Made by a program: the position numbers and the translations under genes. 42,548 nt of DNA from Corynebacterium sp. (GTDB taxonomy: Bacteria > Actinomycetota > Actinomycetes > Mycobacteriales > Mycobacteriaceae): assembly GCF_030532195.1 (NCBI RefSeq), contig NZ_JAUNLP010000010.1:1-42548 (forward strand), given 5' to 3'. The notes below the pieces were generated by a model, which did not search any database, was not told where the DNA came from, and worked only from the letters and a program-made list of their open reading frames with translations. This document shows positions 1 to 8,194 of this stretch, piece after piece (positions within the stretch are counted from its first letter, which is position 1; each line of letters opens with the position of its first letter).

Positions 1-92
1 CCCCCCCACCAACGCCAGCCAATGGATATAAAAGTATCCAAAACTAAATCCAACTTTTGACCACATATCAGGTGATAATTTCTGAAGATTAC

Positions 93-120
93 TTGAAAGG
101 TGACATGTATCTTTTAGTAA
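93..120 (+). promoter_or_regulatory. possible promoter of the GntR regulator gene
   Basis: TTGAAA at 93-98 and TAGTAA at 115-120 are separated by 16 bases and lie just before the ATG at 131. The start has no clear Shine-Dalgarno sequence, so a very short or absent leader is possible. A small palindrome (GGATA-N6-TATCC) lies further upstream, near position 24-39, and could be an operator. This is motif matching only. Confidence 0.3.
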
Positions 121-130
121 CCTTAAAAGT

Positions 131-817
131 ATGAACCCGCCTGCAAAAGAAGGAAGCATCACTCCAAAGAATGCGACCGAATACCACACACCAGCTGCCG
201 CAGATTTGGCGGCAGACCTCTTAAGAAGAGAGATTCTCACTGGTCAGCACTACAGTGGTGAGCAGTTGCGGGAAACGCACATCGCCGCGCGCCTCAACCT
301 TAGCCGTAACACTGTTCGCGAAGCGTATCGGAAGTTAGAGGCCGAAGGCCTAGTGACCCACATCCCGCACCGCGGGGTTTATGTGGCTAGTTACAACGAA
401 GAGCGGATTCGTCAACTCTACGCCTTTAGGAGGGTCACGGAGTGCGGAACTATCTGCTCTCTGTCTGTCACTGAGGCAGCTGAACTTGCAAAAACACTTA
501 CGGGACTCTATTCGGAGCCAAGCAATAACAAAATCGCCACGGCAGACCGCAATAATGAGTTTCACAGCGCGATTGTCGCTGCCTCAGGTTCGCCAGAGCT
601 GACAAAACTGACTGAATCAATCTTTGCCCAGCTACGGTTGTGTTTCATGGCCTATCCGGACACCGACGCACTTCACAGTCGATTCGAGCGATACCATCGG
701 GAATTGATCGACAAGCTGGAACAGGGCGAGACCAAAGCCGCCGCCGAGTTCCTTGAGCACTACCTCAAAGAATCGTTTAAAACACTGCAGGAATCCTTCA
801 ATTCCGCAAGCGACTAA
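131..817 (+). CDS. GntR-family transcriptional regulator (FadR/FCD type)
   Basis: A 228-residue DNA-binding regulator. Residues about 20-90 form the GntR winged helix-turn-helix, with the typical run of 'LRREILTG', 'LSRNTVREAYRKLEAEGLV' and 'HRGVYVA'. The remainder (about 95-220) is helical, carries 'NNEFHSAIVAASGSPEL' and 'RYHRELIDKLEQGE', and fits the FCD ligand-binding domain of the FadR subfamily, which often binds small organic acids through a metal ion. It converges on the broken BASS symporter gene, the two stop codons sharing the four bases CTAA. Control of that transporter is possible but is only inference from position. The ligand is unknown. Confidence 0.88.
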   Translation: MNPPAKEGSITPKNATEYHTPAAADLAADLLRREILTGQHYSGEQLRETHIAARLNLSRNTVREAYRKLEAEGLVTHIPHRGVYVASYNEERIRQLYAFRRVTECGTICSLSVTEAAELAKTLTGLYSEPSNNKIATADRNNEFHSAIVAASGSPELTKLTESIFAQLRLCFMAYPDTDALHSRFERYHRELIDKLEQGETKAAAEFLEHYLKESFKTLQESFNSASD

Positions 818-1820
818 CTGCGCTGGGTGGCGTCGTCGTTACGCCCGAACCTGCGGAAATAGACCGCCAGCAGTGCGCCTGAAATGTTGTGCCACACGCT
901 AAATACGGCGCCTGGCAGTGCAGCAATCGGCTCGAAATACGTCGTCGCCAACGTTGCTGCGAGACCTGAATTCTGCATGCCTACCTCAACTGCGGTTGTG
1001 CGGGCAGACCGCTCGCCGGTGCGCAGAAGCTTGGCGGAGCCGTAGCCGAGGGCATAGCCCAGCGCGTTGTGCAAAATGACCACGAGGAGGACCAGGAGGC
1101 CGGCTTCGAGAAGCTGATCTGCAGAATTCGACACCACAGCCGTGACCACGTAGGCGATGCCGAAGACCGAAAGCCACGGCAGAATTGGCAGCACGCGGTC
1201 GATGAAACGGCCGAGGAACATGCGCACAATAATGCCACCGATGACCGGCACCAGAACCATCTTCACCACCGACATTGCCATCGAGCTGCCGGAGACCGGC
1301 AGATACTGACCAGCCAACCACATCGTCAAAAGTGGCGTGAAAATTGGCGCCAACAGTGTAGAAACAGCCGTCATCGTGACAGACAACGCAACATCCCCCT
1401 TGGCCAAATAGGAAATGACATTCGAGGACGTGCCGCCCGGCGCACAACCGACCAAAATTACGCCGACTGCCAGCGCCGGGTGCAGATTGAAAACCTTGAC
1501 CAGCACAATGGCAATTGCTGGCATCACGACAAACTGCGCGACCACGCCCACCAGAACCGGCCACGGACGACGTGCAACCAGCGCGAAATCCGGTGCCGTC
1601 AGGGTCAGCCCCATGCAAAACATAATGATTCCCAGCACGGCACTCACATGCGGAACCATGAAGGATACGGCGTTGGGTGCCAAAAATCCGAGAAAAATGC
1701 CGCGATAATAATGAATGGGAAAACGAAAACCGCCTGCTTGGCAGCGCGATCTTCTTGATCACTGCCAGTGTGCGGCACGTTGCTGCCAGCTACTGTGTTG
1801 TCTGCATTCGGAGTGGTCAT
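814..1820 (-). pseudogene. BASS-family (bile acid:sodium symporter-like) transporter, apparent frameshift near 1693-1697
   Basis: An intact frame from 1683 down to 814 (289 residues, opening with a TTG codon) encodes a membrane protein with the BASS-family opening 'VSAVLGIIMFCMGLTLT' and the conserved 'LVGCAPGGTSSNVISYLAKGD' stretch. Its first membrane helix is missing from that frame. The missing part lies upstream in another frame: an ATG at 1820, preceded by AAGGTG, encodes a hydrophilic leader and then 'AVFVFPFIIIAAFF', which would join smoothly to 'LGFLAPNAVSF' if the A5 run at 1693-1697 (T5 on the coding strand) had one more base. Repaired, the protein would be about 335 residues, normal for the family. 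The break may be a real mutation, phase variation or a sequencing error. The substrate (organic anion, pantoate or other) cannot be told. Confidence 0.75.
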
Positions 1821-1893
1821 GGACGTTCACCTTACGCCGTGTGGCACATCACATTTTCCAGCAGGTCGTGGCTAACTCACTTACCATTGTGGA

Positions 1894-2862
1894 ATGGCTA
1901 ACAATTCTTCGACCGAGTACGCAATGATTATCAACAACTTCGGCGGGCCTGAGGAGTTCACGAAAGTGCCCCTCGAAGACATCCGCCCCGGTGTCGGTGA
2001 GGTTTTGATTAAGACCACCGCGATTGGCGCAAACCCGCTGGATTACAAGATGCGCGATGGTTCCTCCGGCCTGTGCTCAAAGTTCTCGCTGCCAGCCGTG
2101 CTAGGACGCGAGGTCGCTGGTGAGGTCATCGCCGTCGGTGACGGGGTCACCACTCTCGTCCCCGGCGACCGTGTCTTCGGTATGCGTGATACTGATGACT
2201 TCCGCGGCACCTATGCCACGCTCAACGTCTTCCCCGCCGACGGTGTGGTCCGAATCCCAGATTCGCTTGACGACGTCACCGCTGCGGGCCTTGCCCTGGT
2301 CGGCATTACTGCCACAATTGCTGTCGACGAGCTCGCCCGCATCCAAGATGGTGAGACTGTGCTCATCCATGGCGCCGGTGGCGGTGTTGGGCAGGTCATG
2401 ACGCAGCTGGCGGTTGCCCGTGGCGCAAAGGTACTGGCCAGTGCGTCGTCACGCCATCATGACAAGCTGGTGGGCTTCGGCGCGCAGCACATTGATTACA
2501 CGTCTGAAGACGTCCTTGAGGTGGTTCGCAGCCAGTGCCCAGACGGCGTGGACGTAGTTCTCGACGGTGTGTACTTTGATACGTTCTTGCCGTCGCTGGA
2601 CATTCTGGCCCCTGGTGGGCGCATTGTGGAGCTGCCGTCGCTGGCGGATCTGACACCTGCAAAGGAGCGCGGCATCGATGCGTTTATCCCGTCAATCTCG
2701 AACGACACCAGCATCTACGAGGACTTGGCTCAGCGCATCACCCAAGGTGAACTCTCGCTTCCGGTGGGACACACCACACCGCTTACCGACGTCGCCGAGG
2801 TCCACCGCCTTCTAGAAGGTGGCCATGCCGATGGCAAGATTGTGCTGACTGTCGAGCGGTAG
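1894..2862 (+). CDS. NAD(P)H:quinone oxidoreductase-like MDR-family enzyme (zinc-independent)
   Basis: A 322-residue medium-chain dehydrogenase/reductase. The N-terminal GroES-like half has 'GEVLIKTTAIGANPLDYKMRDG' and 'VLGREVAGEVIAVG'. The Rossmann half has the NAD(P) loop 'VLIHGAGGGVGQ' at about 150-162 and the usual 'HIDYTSED' and 'GGRIVELPS' segments. No catalytic-zinc cysteine pattern is visible, as in the quinone oxidoreductase branch, so it probably reduces quinones or enones with NADPH in the cytosol. The first ATG (1894) lacks a good ribosome site. A TACCAT element about seven bases before it allows a leaderless message, and the ATG at 1924 is an alternative. It is divergent from the BASS gene. 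The true substrate is not known. Confidence 0.85.
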   Translation: MANNSSTEYAMIINNFGGPEEFTKVPLEDIRPGVGEVLIKTTAIGANPLDYKMRDGSSGLCSKFSLPAVLGREVAGEVIAVGDGVTTLVPGDRVFGMRDTDDFRGTYATLNVFPADGVVRIPDSLDDVTAAGLALVGITATIAVDELARIQDGETVLIHGAGGGVGQVMTQLAVARGAKVLASASSRHHDKLVGFGAQHIDYTSEDVLEVVRSQCPDGVDVVLDGVYFDTFLPSLDILAPGGRIVELPSLADLTPAKERGIDAFIPSISNDTSIYEDLAQRITQGELSLPVGHTTPLTDVAEVHRLLEGGHADGKIVLTVER

Positions 2863-2900
2863 TCCTCCGTCTACCACTCTGCTGCTACCGCGTTACCGCT

Positions 2901-3422
2901 CTACTGCTCACGACGGGCATTGTTGTACTTCTCCGTCAGCGAGCCCCACAGCGCGTCAGCCTCGGAGATGGAATCAATGAGCTCATTGTTGTCCATGGTC
3001 TCGCGCTGCATGCGCAGCTGTTCTGCCACGCTGCGGGCACGAGTGAGCTCACCGCGTAGCTCAACAAGCTCCGGGGTGGCCTGCCCTGAGGCAAACGCAT
3101 CCTTGTAAATCGTGCCCACACCCATCGTGGTGTTGACATCATCCCACGATGCCAAAATCGCGTTGAGCTGATACTCCGTATCCACAGCGATATCCTGCAA
3201 CTCAGCTCGGTTTCGCTTGGCCAACTCCGCTGAAGTCTTGTTATTTCGCACACCTGCCCAGGCATTGATTATCAGAGCGACCGCTAGCACGGTGCCGACA
3301 ATCGGAATGACAAACTGCAGCAGCCACAGTGCGGCACCGAAAAGCCAGACAATAACGCCGAAGCAAAAGAAGAAAACAATCAGCCAGACGCAACCGTTGT
3401 CAGAGGATTTGCTGTTACTCAC
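2901..3422 (-). CDS. small membrane-anchored protein of unknown function
   Basis: A 173-residue protein not recognised as a named family. It starts with a short polar leader, then two adjacent hydrophobic segments (about residues 11-35 and 36-55, 'VWLIVFFFCFGVIVWLFGAA' followed by 'FVIPIVGTVLAVALIINAWA'). A long hydrophilic, probably helical or coiled-coil tail follows (about 60-173), rich in Glu, Arg, Asn and Leu. The start is a GTG at 3422 with AAGGGG about 11 bases before it. It lies 23 bases behind the 141-residue membrane protein and is probably co-transcribed with it and the MntR-like regulator. The layout suggests a membrane-tethered scaffold or sensor; no function is claimed. Confidence 0.7.
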   Translation of the reverse strand: MSNSKSSDNGCVWLIVFFFCFGVIVWLFGAALWLLQFVIPIVGTVLAVALIINAWAGVRNNKTSAELAKRNRAELQDIAVDTEYQLNAILASWDDVNTTMGVGTIYKDAFASGQATPELVELRGELTRARSVAEQLRMQRETMDNNELIDSISEADALWGSLTEKYNNARREQ

Positions 3423-3445
3423 TTGTGAAATATCCCCTTAAGCTA

Positions 3446-3871
3446 CTAGTCGCTCAAAATTGCGGTCGCGCCCATGTGGCACAGGTATGCCAGGCCAATG
3501 GCAAGGGCGATGATGGCAATGGCCAGCAGGGTGTACAGCATCGCTTGACCAACAGTTCGGCTTGCGGCAACACTCTTTTGCTCATGCTCCGCGACCTGGC
3601 GCATGCGGGACTCAGAGGCTCGGAGACTGTTCTTAATCTCCGCCATCTGTGCCTGCTGCTCCTCCTGGGACATGGCCACAGCGCTCAGCGGCGTAAGCGG
3701 ATTCTCCGATGTGGCAAATATCCGCTGGCGATCGCGCTTTACCTGCGCCAAATCATATGGTGAGGTCGGCGGCACACTGCTGCGAAAATCAAATAGCGGC
3801 AGCAACTGATTTTGATAGCTCTTAGCGGCTGAACGCGCTAGCTTTTCTGAGGTGTCGCCTTGATTGCCCAT
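3446..3871 (-). CDS. small protein with a C-terminal membrane anchor, unknown function
   Basis: A 141-residue protein of no recognised family. Residues 1-105 are polar and probably helical, with many Gln, Ser and Glu ('MSQEEQQAQMAEIKNSL'). A single hydrophobic helix near the C-terminus ('AMLYTLLAIAIIALAIGLAY', about 110-130) anchors it to the membrane, with the bulk probably inside the cell. The ATG at 3871 lies inside the end of the upstream regulator gene, an overlap of 34 bases, so the two are very likely translated from one message. The pairing with the next small membrane protein suggests the two act together, perhaps in metal stress, but this is context only. Confidence 0.68.
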   Translation of the reverse strand: MGNQGDTSEKLARSAAKSYQNQLLPLFDFRSSVPPTSPYDLAQVKRDRQRIFATSENPLTPLSAVAMSQEEQQAQMAEIKNSLRASESRMRQVAEHEQKSVAASRTVGQAMLYTLLAIAIIALAIGLAYLCHMGATAILSD

Positions 3872-4530
3872 AGTGCTGAGTCTGCCACATGAATCGTCTG
3901 CGGCGCAGCATCAGCGCTATCGGCGACGATTGCGAAAACCCTCATACCCGCATACGGTGCGGACTCCGCTCGCAGCTCCGTTCCCGGGCCCACTCCGGCA
4001 GCGGCCAGATAGCGCAACAATTCCGGATCCGAGTCATTAATGCGGTCGACGACTACCGACTCCCCAATACGGATATCCGTCAGATCGGTACGAACAACAC
4101 CTTCGATGTCGCCCGATTCGCTCGGAATCGGATCACCGTGAGGATCACGTTTGGGGTATCCCAGCATCGCATCAATGCGCGCAATGAAATCGTCGGAGAC
4201 CGCGTGTTCCAGCTTCTCGGCTTCCTCATGCACCTGATCCCAGGTGTATCCCAGCTTTGAAACCAGAAAACTCTCAATGAGGCGATGGCGCCGAACCATT
4301 ACCAGTGCAATATCCTTGCCGTGTTCCGTGAGCATGATGCCCTGATACGGCTCATGGACAACAAACCCGCGGGCGGCCAACTTCTTTACGGCCTCGCTGG
4401 CCGTGGGCTTCTTCTCTCCCATGCGCTCAGCGATATCCCCGAGCGTGGCCTTGTCGCCGGTGCGCTCATGCAGGTCCCAGATGACTTTGAGGTAGTCCTG
4501 GGTCTTTGCCGGTAAATCCTCCACGTGCAT
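3838..4530 (-). CDS. mntR: DtxR/MntR-family metal-dependent repressor, manganese-type ligands (MntR-like)
   Basis: A 230-residue member of the DtxR family: N-terminal winged helix-turn-helix ('GDIAERMGEKKPTASEAVKKL', about 30-52), dimer/metal domain ('RRHRLIESFL' to 'DPHGDPIP', about 80-136) and a C-terminal SH3/FeoA-like domain. Ligand positions favour manganese. Asp12 sits where DtxR has Met10 and MntR has Asp8. Glu105 replaces the DtxR Cys102 and matches the MntR glutamate. Glu108-His109 and the His82/Glu86/His101 site are kept. In the family such proteins repress Mn uptake genes when Mn(II) is bound. It heads a probable operon with two small membrane proteins and is divergent from the ArsC-like gene. 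Confidence 0.85.
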   Translation of the reverse strand: MHVEDLPAKTQDYLKVIWDLHERTGDKATLGDIAERMGEKKPTASEAVKKLAARGFVVHEPYQGIMLTEHGKDIALVMVRRHRLIESFLVSKLGYTWDQVHEEAEKLEHAVSDDFIARIDAMLGYPKRDPHGDPIPSESGDIEGVVRTDLTDIRIGESVVVDRINDSDPELLRYLAAAGVGPGTELRAESAPYAGMRVFAIVADSADAAPQTIHVADSALWAIKATPQKS

Positions 4531-4548
4531 TCCCTAAACTTTAGCGTT

Positions 4549-4566
4549 ATTGCGCGCAGACGCAAT
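4549..4566. promoter_or_regulatory. inverted repeat in the regulator/ArsC-like divergent region (candidate operator)
   Basis: ATTGCG and CGCAAT flank six bases in the 66-base gap between the divergent MntR-like regulator and the ArsC-like gene. The position would suit autoregulation. The repeat does not closely match a consensus I can name, so this is a candidate only. Confidence 0.3.
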
Positions 4567-4596
4567 CTTCCTCGTCATTTGCTCTGGTTTTAAGCC

Positions 4597-4953
4597 ATGA
4601 TGGAGGGCATGGAAGCAAAGATCTATCACAATCCCCGCTGTTCAAAGTCTCGCCAAGCGCTGGCAACGCTTCGCGAAGCCGGCATCGAGCCGGAGATAAT
4701 CAAGTACCTCGATACCCCACCAACCAAGGACGAACTCCGTTCACTAATTGATGCCGCAGGCCTCCGCGTCATCGATGCCGTTCGTACGAAGGAAGCGGAA
4801 TTTAAAGAGCTCGGCTTGACGACGGATTCCAGCGACGAAGACCTGCTGGATGCCATGGTGGCTCACCCGCGTCTAATCGAGCGCCCCTTCGTAGTCACTG
4901 ACAAGGGTGTCCGAATGGCACGCCCAACGGAAGCAATCGAGGAAATTTTGTAG
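4597..4953 (+). CDS. arsC: ArsC/Spx-family thioredoxin-fold protein (arsenate reductase-like)
   Basis: A 118-residue protein of the glutaredoxin-dependent ArsC family. It has the catalytic 'HNPRCSKSR' loop with its single cysteine near residue 15, the 'KYLDTPPT' strand, and the C-terminal 'LIERPFVVTDKGVRMARP' segment that holds the oxyanion-binding arginines of ArsC. Length is normal. The activity would be reduction of arsenate to arsenite in the cytosol. No arsB, acr3 or arsR lies nearby, so it may serve another thiol-redox role. Two ATG codons open the frame at 4597/4600; a third at 4609 follows GGAGGG too closely to be sure. The TTTTAA stretch before 4597 would allow a leaderless start. 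Confidence 0.82.
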   Translation: MMEGMEAKIYHNPRCSKSRQALATLREAGIEPEIIKYLDTPPTKDELRSLIDAAGLRVIDAVRTKEAEFKELGLTTDSSDEDLLDAMVAHPRLIERPFVVTDKGVRMARPTEAIEEIL

Positions 4954-5215
4954 TCAGTGTTAGCCGGGCCTCACGCGGGTCCTATACTTATCGCTAAACC
5001 AAACTGATTTTTTCCTAATAATTGCTGTCCATCCACTGGGTTCAACCTGCTCGGCGCGATGATTTTGCGCATCAACACCCCTGACGCGCTCAGCGGCATT
5101 ATTTCGCCTATCGGTCGACTCTCCGGTTGATTTCGTCGTAAAGCGCCATTTAGACCAGCTTCGACGTAGCAGATAGCCGACCGACTTGTTTTTCGTGCTT
5201 TTCAAAAGGGGTGCT
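4954..5215. other. 262-base leader/intergenic region before cstA
   Basis: No gene, RNA or clear terminator was found here. A TATACT element near 4983 could be a -10 box, which would give cstA a long untranslated leader of over 200 bases. I see no convincing GlxR/CRP-type TGTGA-N6-TCACA palindrome. Carbon-source control is typical for cstA, so the long leader could carry regulation. Confidence 0.35.
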
Positions 5216-7546
5216 ATGTCAGCGCAAGAACCCAACGCTTCTGCGACCGTCGTCACGGAGCGCCCGGGTGTTGAACTTCTCACGCCGGTAAAGGATTTGC
5301 CGCCGGTCGGTTATGTCGACCGGCGGCCGATGCCGTGGTCCAAGCGAATTATCTTTGCCGTCATCGCCATTGTGGCGACGATTGGCTGGGCCATGATTGC
5401 TCTCAACCGCGGTGAAACTGTTAACGCGACCTGGCTTGTGCTGGCCGCAATTGGTACGTACATCATTGGCTACCGCTTCTATGGGCGTCTGATTGAGTAC
5501 AAGGTCATTCGCCCGCGCGATGACCGCGCTACTCCCGCCGAGCGCTACAACGATGGCAAGAACTTCATGCCGACTGACCGCCGCGTGCTCTTCGGACACC
5601 ACTTTGCTGCGATTGCTGGTGCCGGCCCGCTGGTCGGCCCGATTCTGGCAGCTCAGATGGGATACTTGCCAGGTACCATCTGGATTGTTTTCGGCGCCGT
5701 CTTTGCCGGTGCGGTGCAGGACTACATGGTGCTGGCCATTTCCACTCGCCGTAAGGGCCGCTCGCTCGGCCAGATGATTAACGACGAAATGGGCAAAGTC
5801 GGTGGCATCTTCGCCATCATCGGCATTCTGGTCATCATGACCATCCTGATCGCGGTTCTCGGCGTGGTCATTATTAATGCACTGGCGGAGTCGCCATGGG
5901 GCGTTTTCTCCATCACCATGACCATTCCGATTGCCGTTTTCATGGGTCTCTACCTGCGCTACCTGCGTCCTGGTCGCGTTTCTGAGGTCTCCATCATCGG
6001 CATTGCTCTGCTGATTTTGGCCATTGTCGCCGGTGGCTGGGTCAATGCCGACCCAACTTGGCACGACGTCTTCCTGTGGGACAAGACCACCCTGGCATGG
6101 GCTCTGATTGGCTATGGCTTCATCGCGTCTGTCCTGCCAGTGTGGTTGCTGCTGGCTCCGCGCGACTACGTGTCGACCTTCATGAAGATTGGTGTCATCG
6201 GCCTGCTGGCCGTGGGCATCTTGCTGGTTCGTCCGGTCATCCAGATGCCGGCTATCACTGACTTCGCATCCAATGGTGACGGTCCGGCGTTTGCTGGTCA
6301 GCTCTTCCCATTCCTGTTCATCACCATCGCCTGTGGTGCGCTCTCCGGCTTCCACGCACTGGTGTCTTCGGGTACCACTCCGAAGATGGTGGAAAAGGAA
6401 TCCCAGATGCGCATGATCGGCTACGGCGGCATGATCATGGAGTCCTTCGTCGCAGTCATGGCCATGTGCGCTGCCGTCATCATTGACCAGCACCTCTACT
6501 TCGCAATGAATGCCTCCGCCGCCCTGACCGGTGGCGCTGCAGAATCCGCTGCTGCCTACGTCAACGGCCTGGGTCTTAACTCCCCGGATATCGACGCAGC
6601 TGCGCTGACCGCTGCGGCACAGTCCGTCGGCGAGAATTCGATTATCTCCCGTACCGGTGGTGCACCGACGCTGGCGTTCGGTATGTCTGAGATTCTGTCT
6701 GACCTCTTCGGTGGCGATGCACTGAAGGCCTTCTGGTACCACTTCGCCATCATGTTTGAGGCACTGTTCATCCTCACCACCATTGATGCTGGTACTCGTG
6801 TTGCCCGCTTCATGCTGGGCGATGCTATCGGCAATATCCCGGGCATGGCGAAGTTCCGCGATGCCTCCTGGACCACCGGCAACCTGATCACTTCTGCGGT
6901 TGTCTGCCTGGGCTGGGGCTCCATCCTGGTCATGGGTGTCACCGACCCGCTGGGTGGCATCAACATGCTGTTCCCGCTGTTCGGTATTGCAAACCAGCTG
7001 CTGGCGGCAATGGCCTTGACACTGATCACGGTGGTCGTCGTCAAGCACGGCCTGGTCAAGTGGGCCTGGATTCCAGGTGTGCCGCTAGTGTGGGACCTGA
7101 TTGTGACCATGACTGCGTCGTGGCAGAAGATTTTCCATGACGACCCGAAGATTGGTTACTGGGCCCTGCACTCGGCATTCAAGGACGCCAAGGCTCAGAG
7201 ACTAACGGAATTCCAGAACGCTAAGACCCCTGAGGACATCGATGCTGTTATCCGCAACACCGCGGTGCAGGGCACGCTGTCGGTCGTGTTCGCAGCTGTC
7301 ACGCTTGTGGTTGTCTTTGCTGGTATTGCCGCGATTGTGAAGGCCCTGCGCGATGGCGCGGCTTCCGGTAAGGATGTCGGCACCAGCGTGGAGCCGTATG
7401 TTGCATCGCGCTACTTCGCACCGATTGGTTTTGGTCGCACGGACATTGACAAGGAAATTGAGGCTGCGTGGACTGAGATCCCGGACAATGATCCCCGCCG
7501 CTTCCAGGACACGGCACACTCTCACGCACACGTCGGAGGAAACTAG
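5216..7546 (+). CDS. cstA: CstA-family carbon starvation protein (pyruvate/peptide transporter)
   Basis: A 776-residue polytopic membrane protein with the CstA hallmarks 'HHFAAIAGAGPLVGPILAAQ' and 'GAVQDYMVLAISTRRKGRSLG', the 'GFHALVSSGTTPKM' loop, 'TTIDAGTRVARFMLGD' and 'FPLFGIANQLLAAMAL'. In other bacteria CstA imports pyruvate, or peptides during carbon starvation. The start is the ATG at 5216, preceded by AAAAGGGG at 5204-5211; an upstream TTG in frame is ignored. A polar N-terminal tail of about 45 residues precedes the first helix and a His-rich C-terminal tail ends the protein. It overlaps the next gene by one base, so CstA and the YbdD-like protein are translationally coupled. Confidence 0.95.
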   Translation: MSAQEPNASATVVTERPGVELLTPVKDLPPVGYVDRRPMPWSKRIIFAVIAIVATIGWAMIALNRGETVNATWLVLAAIGTYIIGYRFYGRLIEYKVIRPRDDRATPAERYNDGKNFMPTDRRVLFGHHFAAIAGAGPLVGPILAAQMGYLPGTIWIVFGAVFAGAVQDYMVLAISTRRKGRSLGQMINDEMGKVGGIFAIIGILVIMTILIAVLGVVIINALAESPWGVFSITMTIPIAVFMGLYLRYLRPGRVSEVSIIGIALLILAIVAGGWVNADPTWHDVFLWDKTTLAWALIGYGFIASVLPVWLLLAPRDYVSTFMKIGVIGLLAVGILLVRPVIQMPAITDFASNGDGPAFAGQLFPFLFITIACGALSGFHALVSSGTTPKMVEKESQMRMIGYGGMIMESFVAVMAMCAAVIIDQHLYFAMNASAALTGGAAESAAAYVNGLGLNSPDIDAAALTAAAQSVGENSIISRTGGAPTLAFGMSEILSDLFGGDALKAFWYHFAIMFEALFILTTIDAGTRVARFMLGDAIGNIPGMAKFRDASWTTGNLITSAVVCLGWGSILVMGVTDPLGGINMLFPLFGIANQLLAAMALTLITVVVVKHGLVKWAWIPGVPLVWDLIVTMTASWQKIFHDDPKIGYWALHSAFKDAKAQRLTEFQNAKTPEDIDAVIRNTAVQGTLSVVFAAVTLVVVFAGIAAIVKALRDGAASGKDVGTSVEPYVASRYFAPIGFGRTDIDKEIEAAWTEIPDNDPRRFQDTAHSHAHVGGN

Positions 7547-7740
7547 TGTTTGCGCAGGTAATGAAGCCTTTGAAGGCCGTTGCATGGTACTTCGGGGAAT
7601 TGATGGGCGACCACGATTATCAAAAGTACTGTGACCACTTGCGAATCCATCATCCGGACCAGCCAGTACCTACCGAACGCGAATATTGGCGGCAGCGCCA
7701 CAGCGAAGCTGAGGCGAATCCACAGTCGCGCTGCTGCTGA
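7546..7740 (+). CDS. YbdD/YjiX-family small protein (DUF466), CstA partner
   Basis: A 64-residue protein with the family's pattern 'YCDHLRIHHPDQPVPTEREYWR' and a Cys-Cys end. It starts at a GTG that shares its first base with the last base of the cstA stop codon, with GGAGGA just upstream. YbdD/YjiX proteins are regularly encoded directly behind CstA-type pyruvate carriers and in Escherichia coli are needed for their uptake activity. A small cytosolic or membrane-associated activator role is therefore likely here. The family is short, so this length is complete. Confidence 0.9.
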   Translation: MFAQVMKPLKAVAWYFGELMGDHDYQKYCDHLRIHHPDQPVPTEREYWRQRHSEAEANPQSRCC

Positions 7741-7809
7741 TTAATCGGTACACTCTATGTCACAAGCGAAAAAGTCACTGAAACGTTAACAATGAAAGGA
7801 GCTTTAACC

Positions 7810-7989
7810 ATGGGACTTATGGATAAGGCCAAGGACATGCTTAACGACGAAGAGACCACCGACAAGGTTCTGGATAAGGCTGAGCAGCTGGGAAAGGACA
7901 AGCTCGGCGAGGACAAGGCCGACCAGATTAAGAAGGCTCGCGACATGGCTGATGAGCGCATCGGCGACAATCAGCAGCCGGAGAAGTAG
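7810..7989 (+). CDS. Rv0909/MT0933-like small charged protein (putative antitoxin family)
   Basis: A 59-residue, highly charged helical protein that begins 'MGLMDKAKDML' and continues with repeated Lys/Asp/Glu heptad-like segments ('KAEQLGKDKLGEDKADQ'). This resembles the Rv0909/MT0933 antitoxin-like family of actinobacteria. The ATG at 7810 is chosen because AAAGGAG (7795-7801) stands about eight bases before it; an ATG at 7792 would overlap that ribosome site. No toxin gene lies beside it, so an antitoxin role is doubtful and a stress-related role is equally possible. It is followed by a strong terminator. Confidence 0.72.
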   Translation: MGLMDKAKDMLNDEETTDKVLDKAEQLGKDKLGEDKADQIKKARDMADERIGDNQQPEK

Positions 7990-8016
7990 CACCTAGCTGC
8001 TTTTCATAAGCTTCTG

Positions 8017-8067
8017 CCCCACGCTTTCACCTGATTTCTTGGGTGATGGCGTGGGGTTTGCTGTTTT
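8017..8067 (+). terminator. rho-independent terminator after the small charged protein
   Basis: CCCCACGC plus TTTCACC pairs with GGTGATG plus GCGTGGGG around a ten-base loop (stem spans 8017-8056), followed by a T-rich stretch to about 8067. It isolates the uptake cluster that follows from the cstA side. Confidence 0.85.
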
Positions 8068-8148
8068 CTCGGGGATCGGGAAACCGGTCTGTGCAGATTG
8101 ACACTCCACCTTAACCTTGGGCGCCAAAAATCCCCCTCAACCCCCTTA

Positions 8149-8194
8149 TTGACAATCGTTTTCATATTCTCCATGATTATCTAAGTGAAAATCA
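8149..8194 (+). promoter_or_regulatory. promoter with Fur/Zur-like palindrome for the uptake cluster
   Basis: TTGACA at 8149-8154 and CATGAT at 8172-8177, spaced 17 bases, form a plausible promoter. TGACAATCGTTTTCA (8150-8164) overlaps the -35 box and fits the 7-1-7 pattern of Fur-family operators (TGATAAT-N-ATTATCA) at most positions. A second imperfect palindrome (TGATT 8174-8178, AATCA 8190-8194) covers the start codon. The predicted transcription start falls at or next to the GTG at 8185, suggesting a leaderless message. Fur-family regulators include Fur (iron) and Zur (zinc); the sequence cannot decide between them. Confidence 0.55.

Noticed and set aside
986..1762. 258-codon minus-strand frame overlapping the BASS gene
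   Set aside because: Its composition is Gly/Cys/His/Arg-rich with no family pattern; it is the third frame beside the two frames that together encode the symporter.
5219..7048. Long open frame of about 609 codons on the minus strand inside cstA
   Set aside because: It lies antisense to a certain cstA gene; its His/Asp/Gln-rich composition is the mirror of hydrophobic codons in a high-GC membrane gene.
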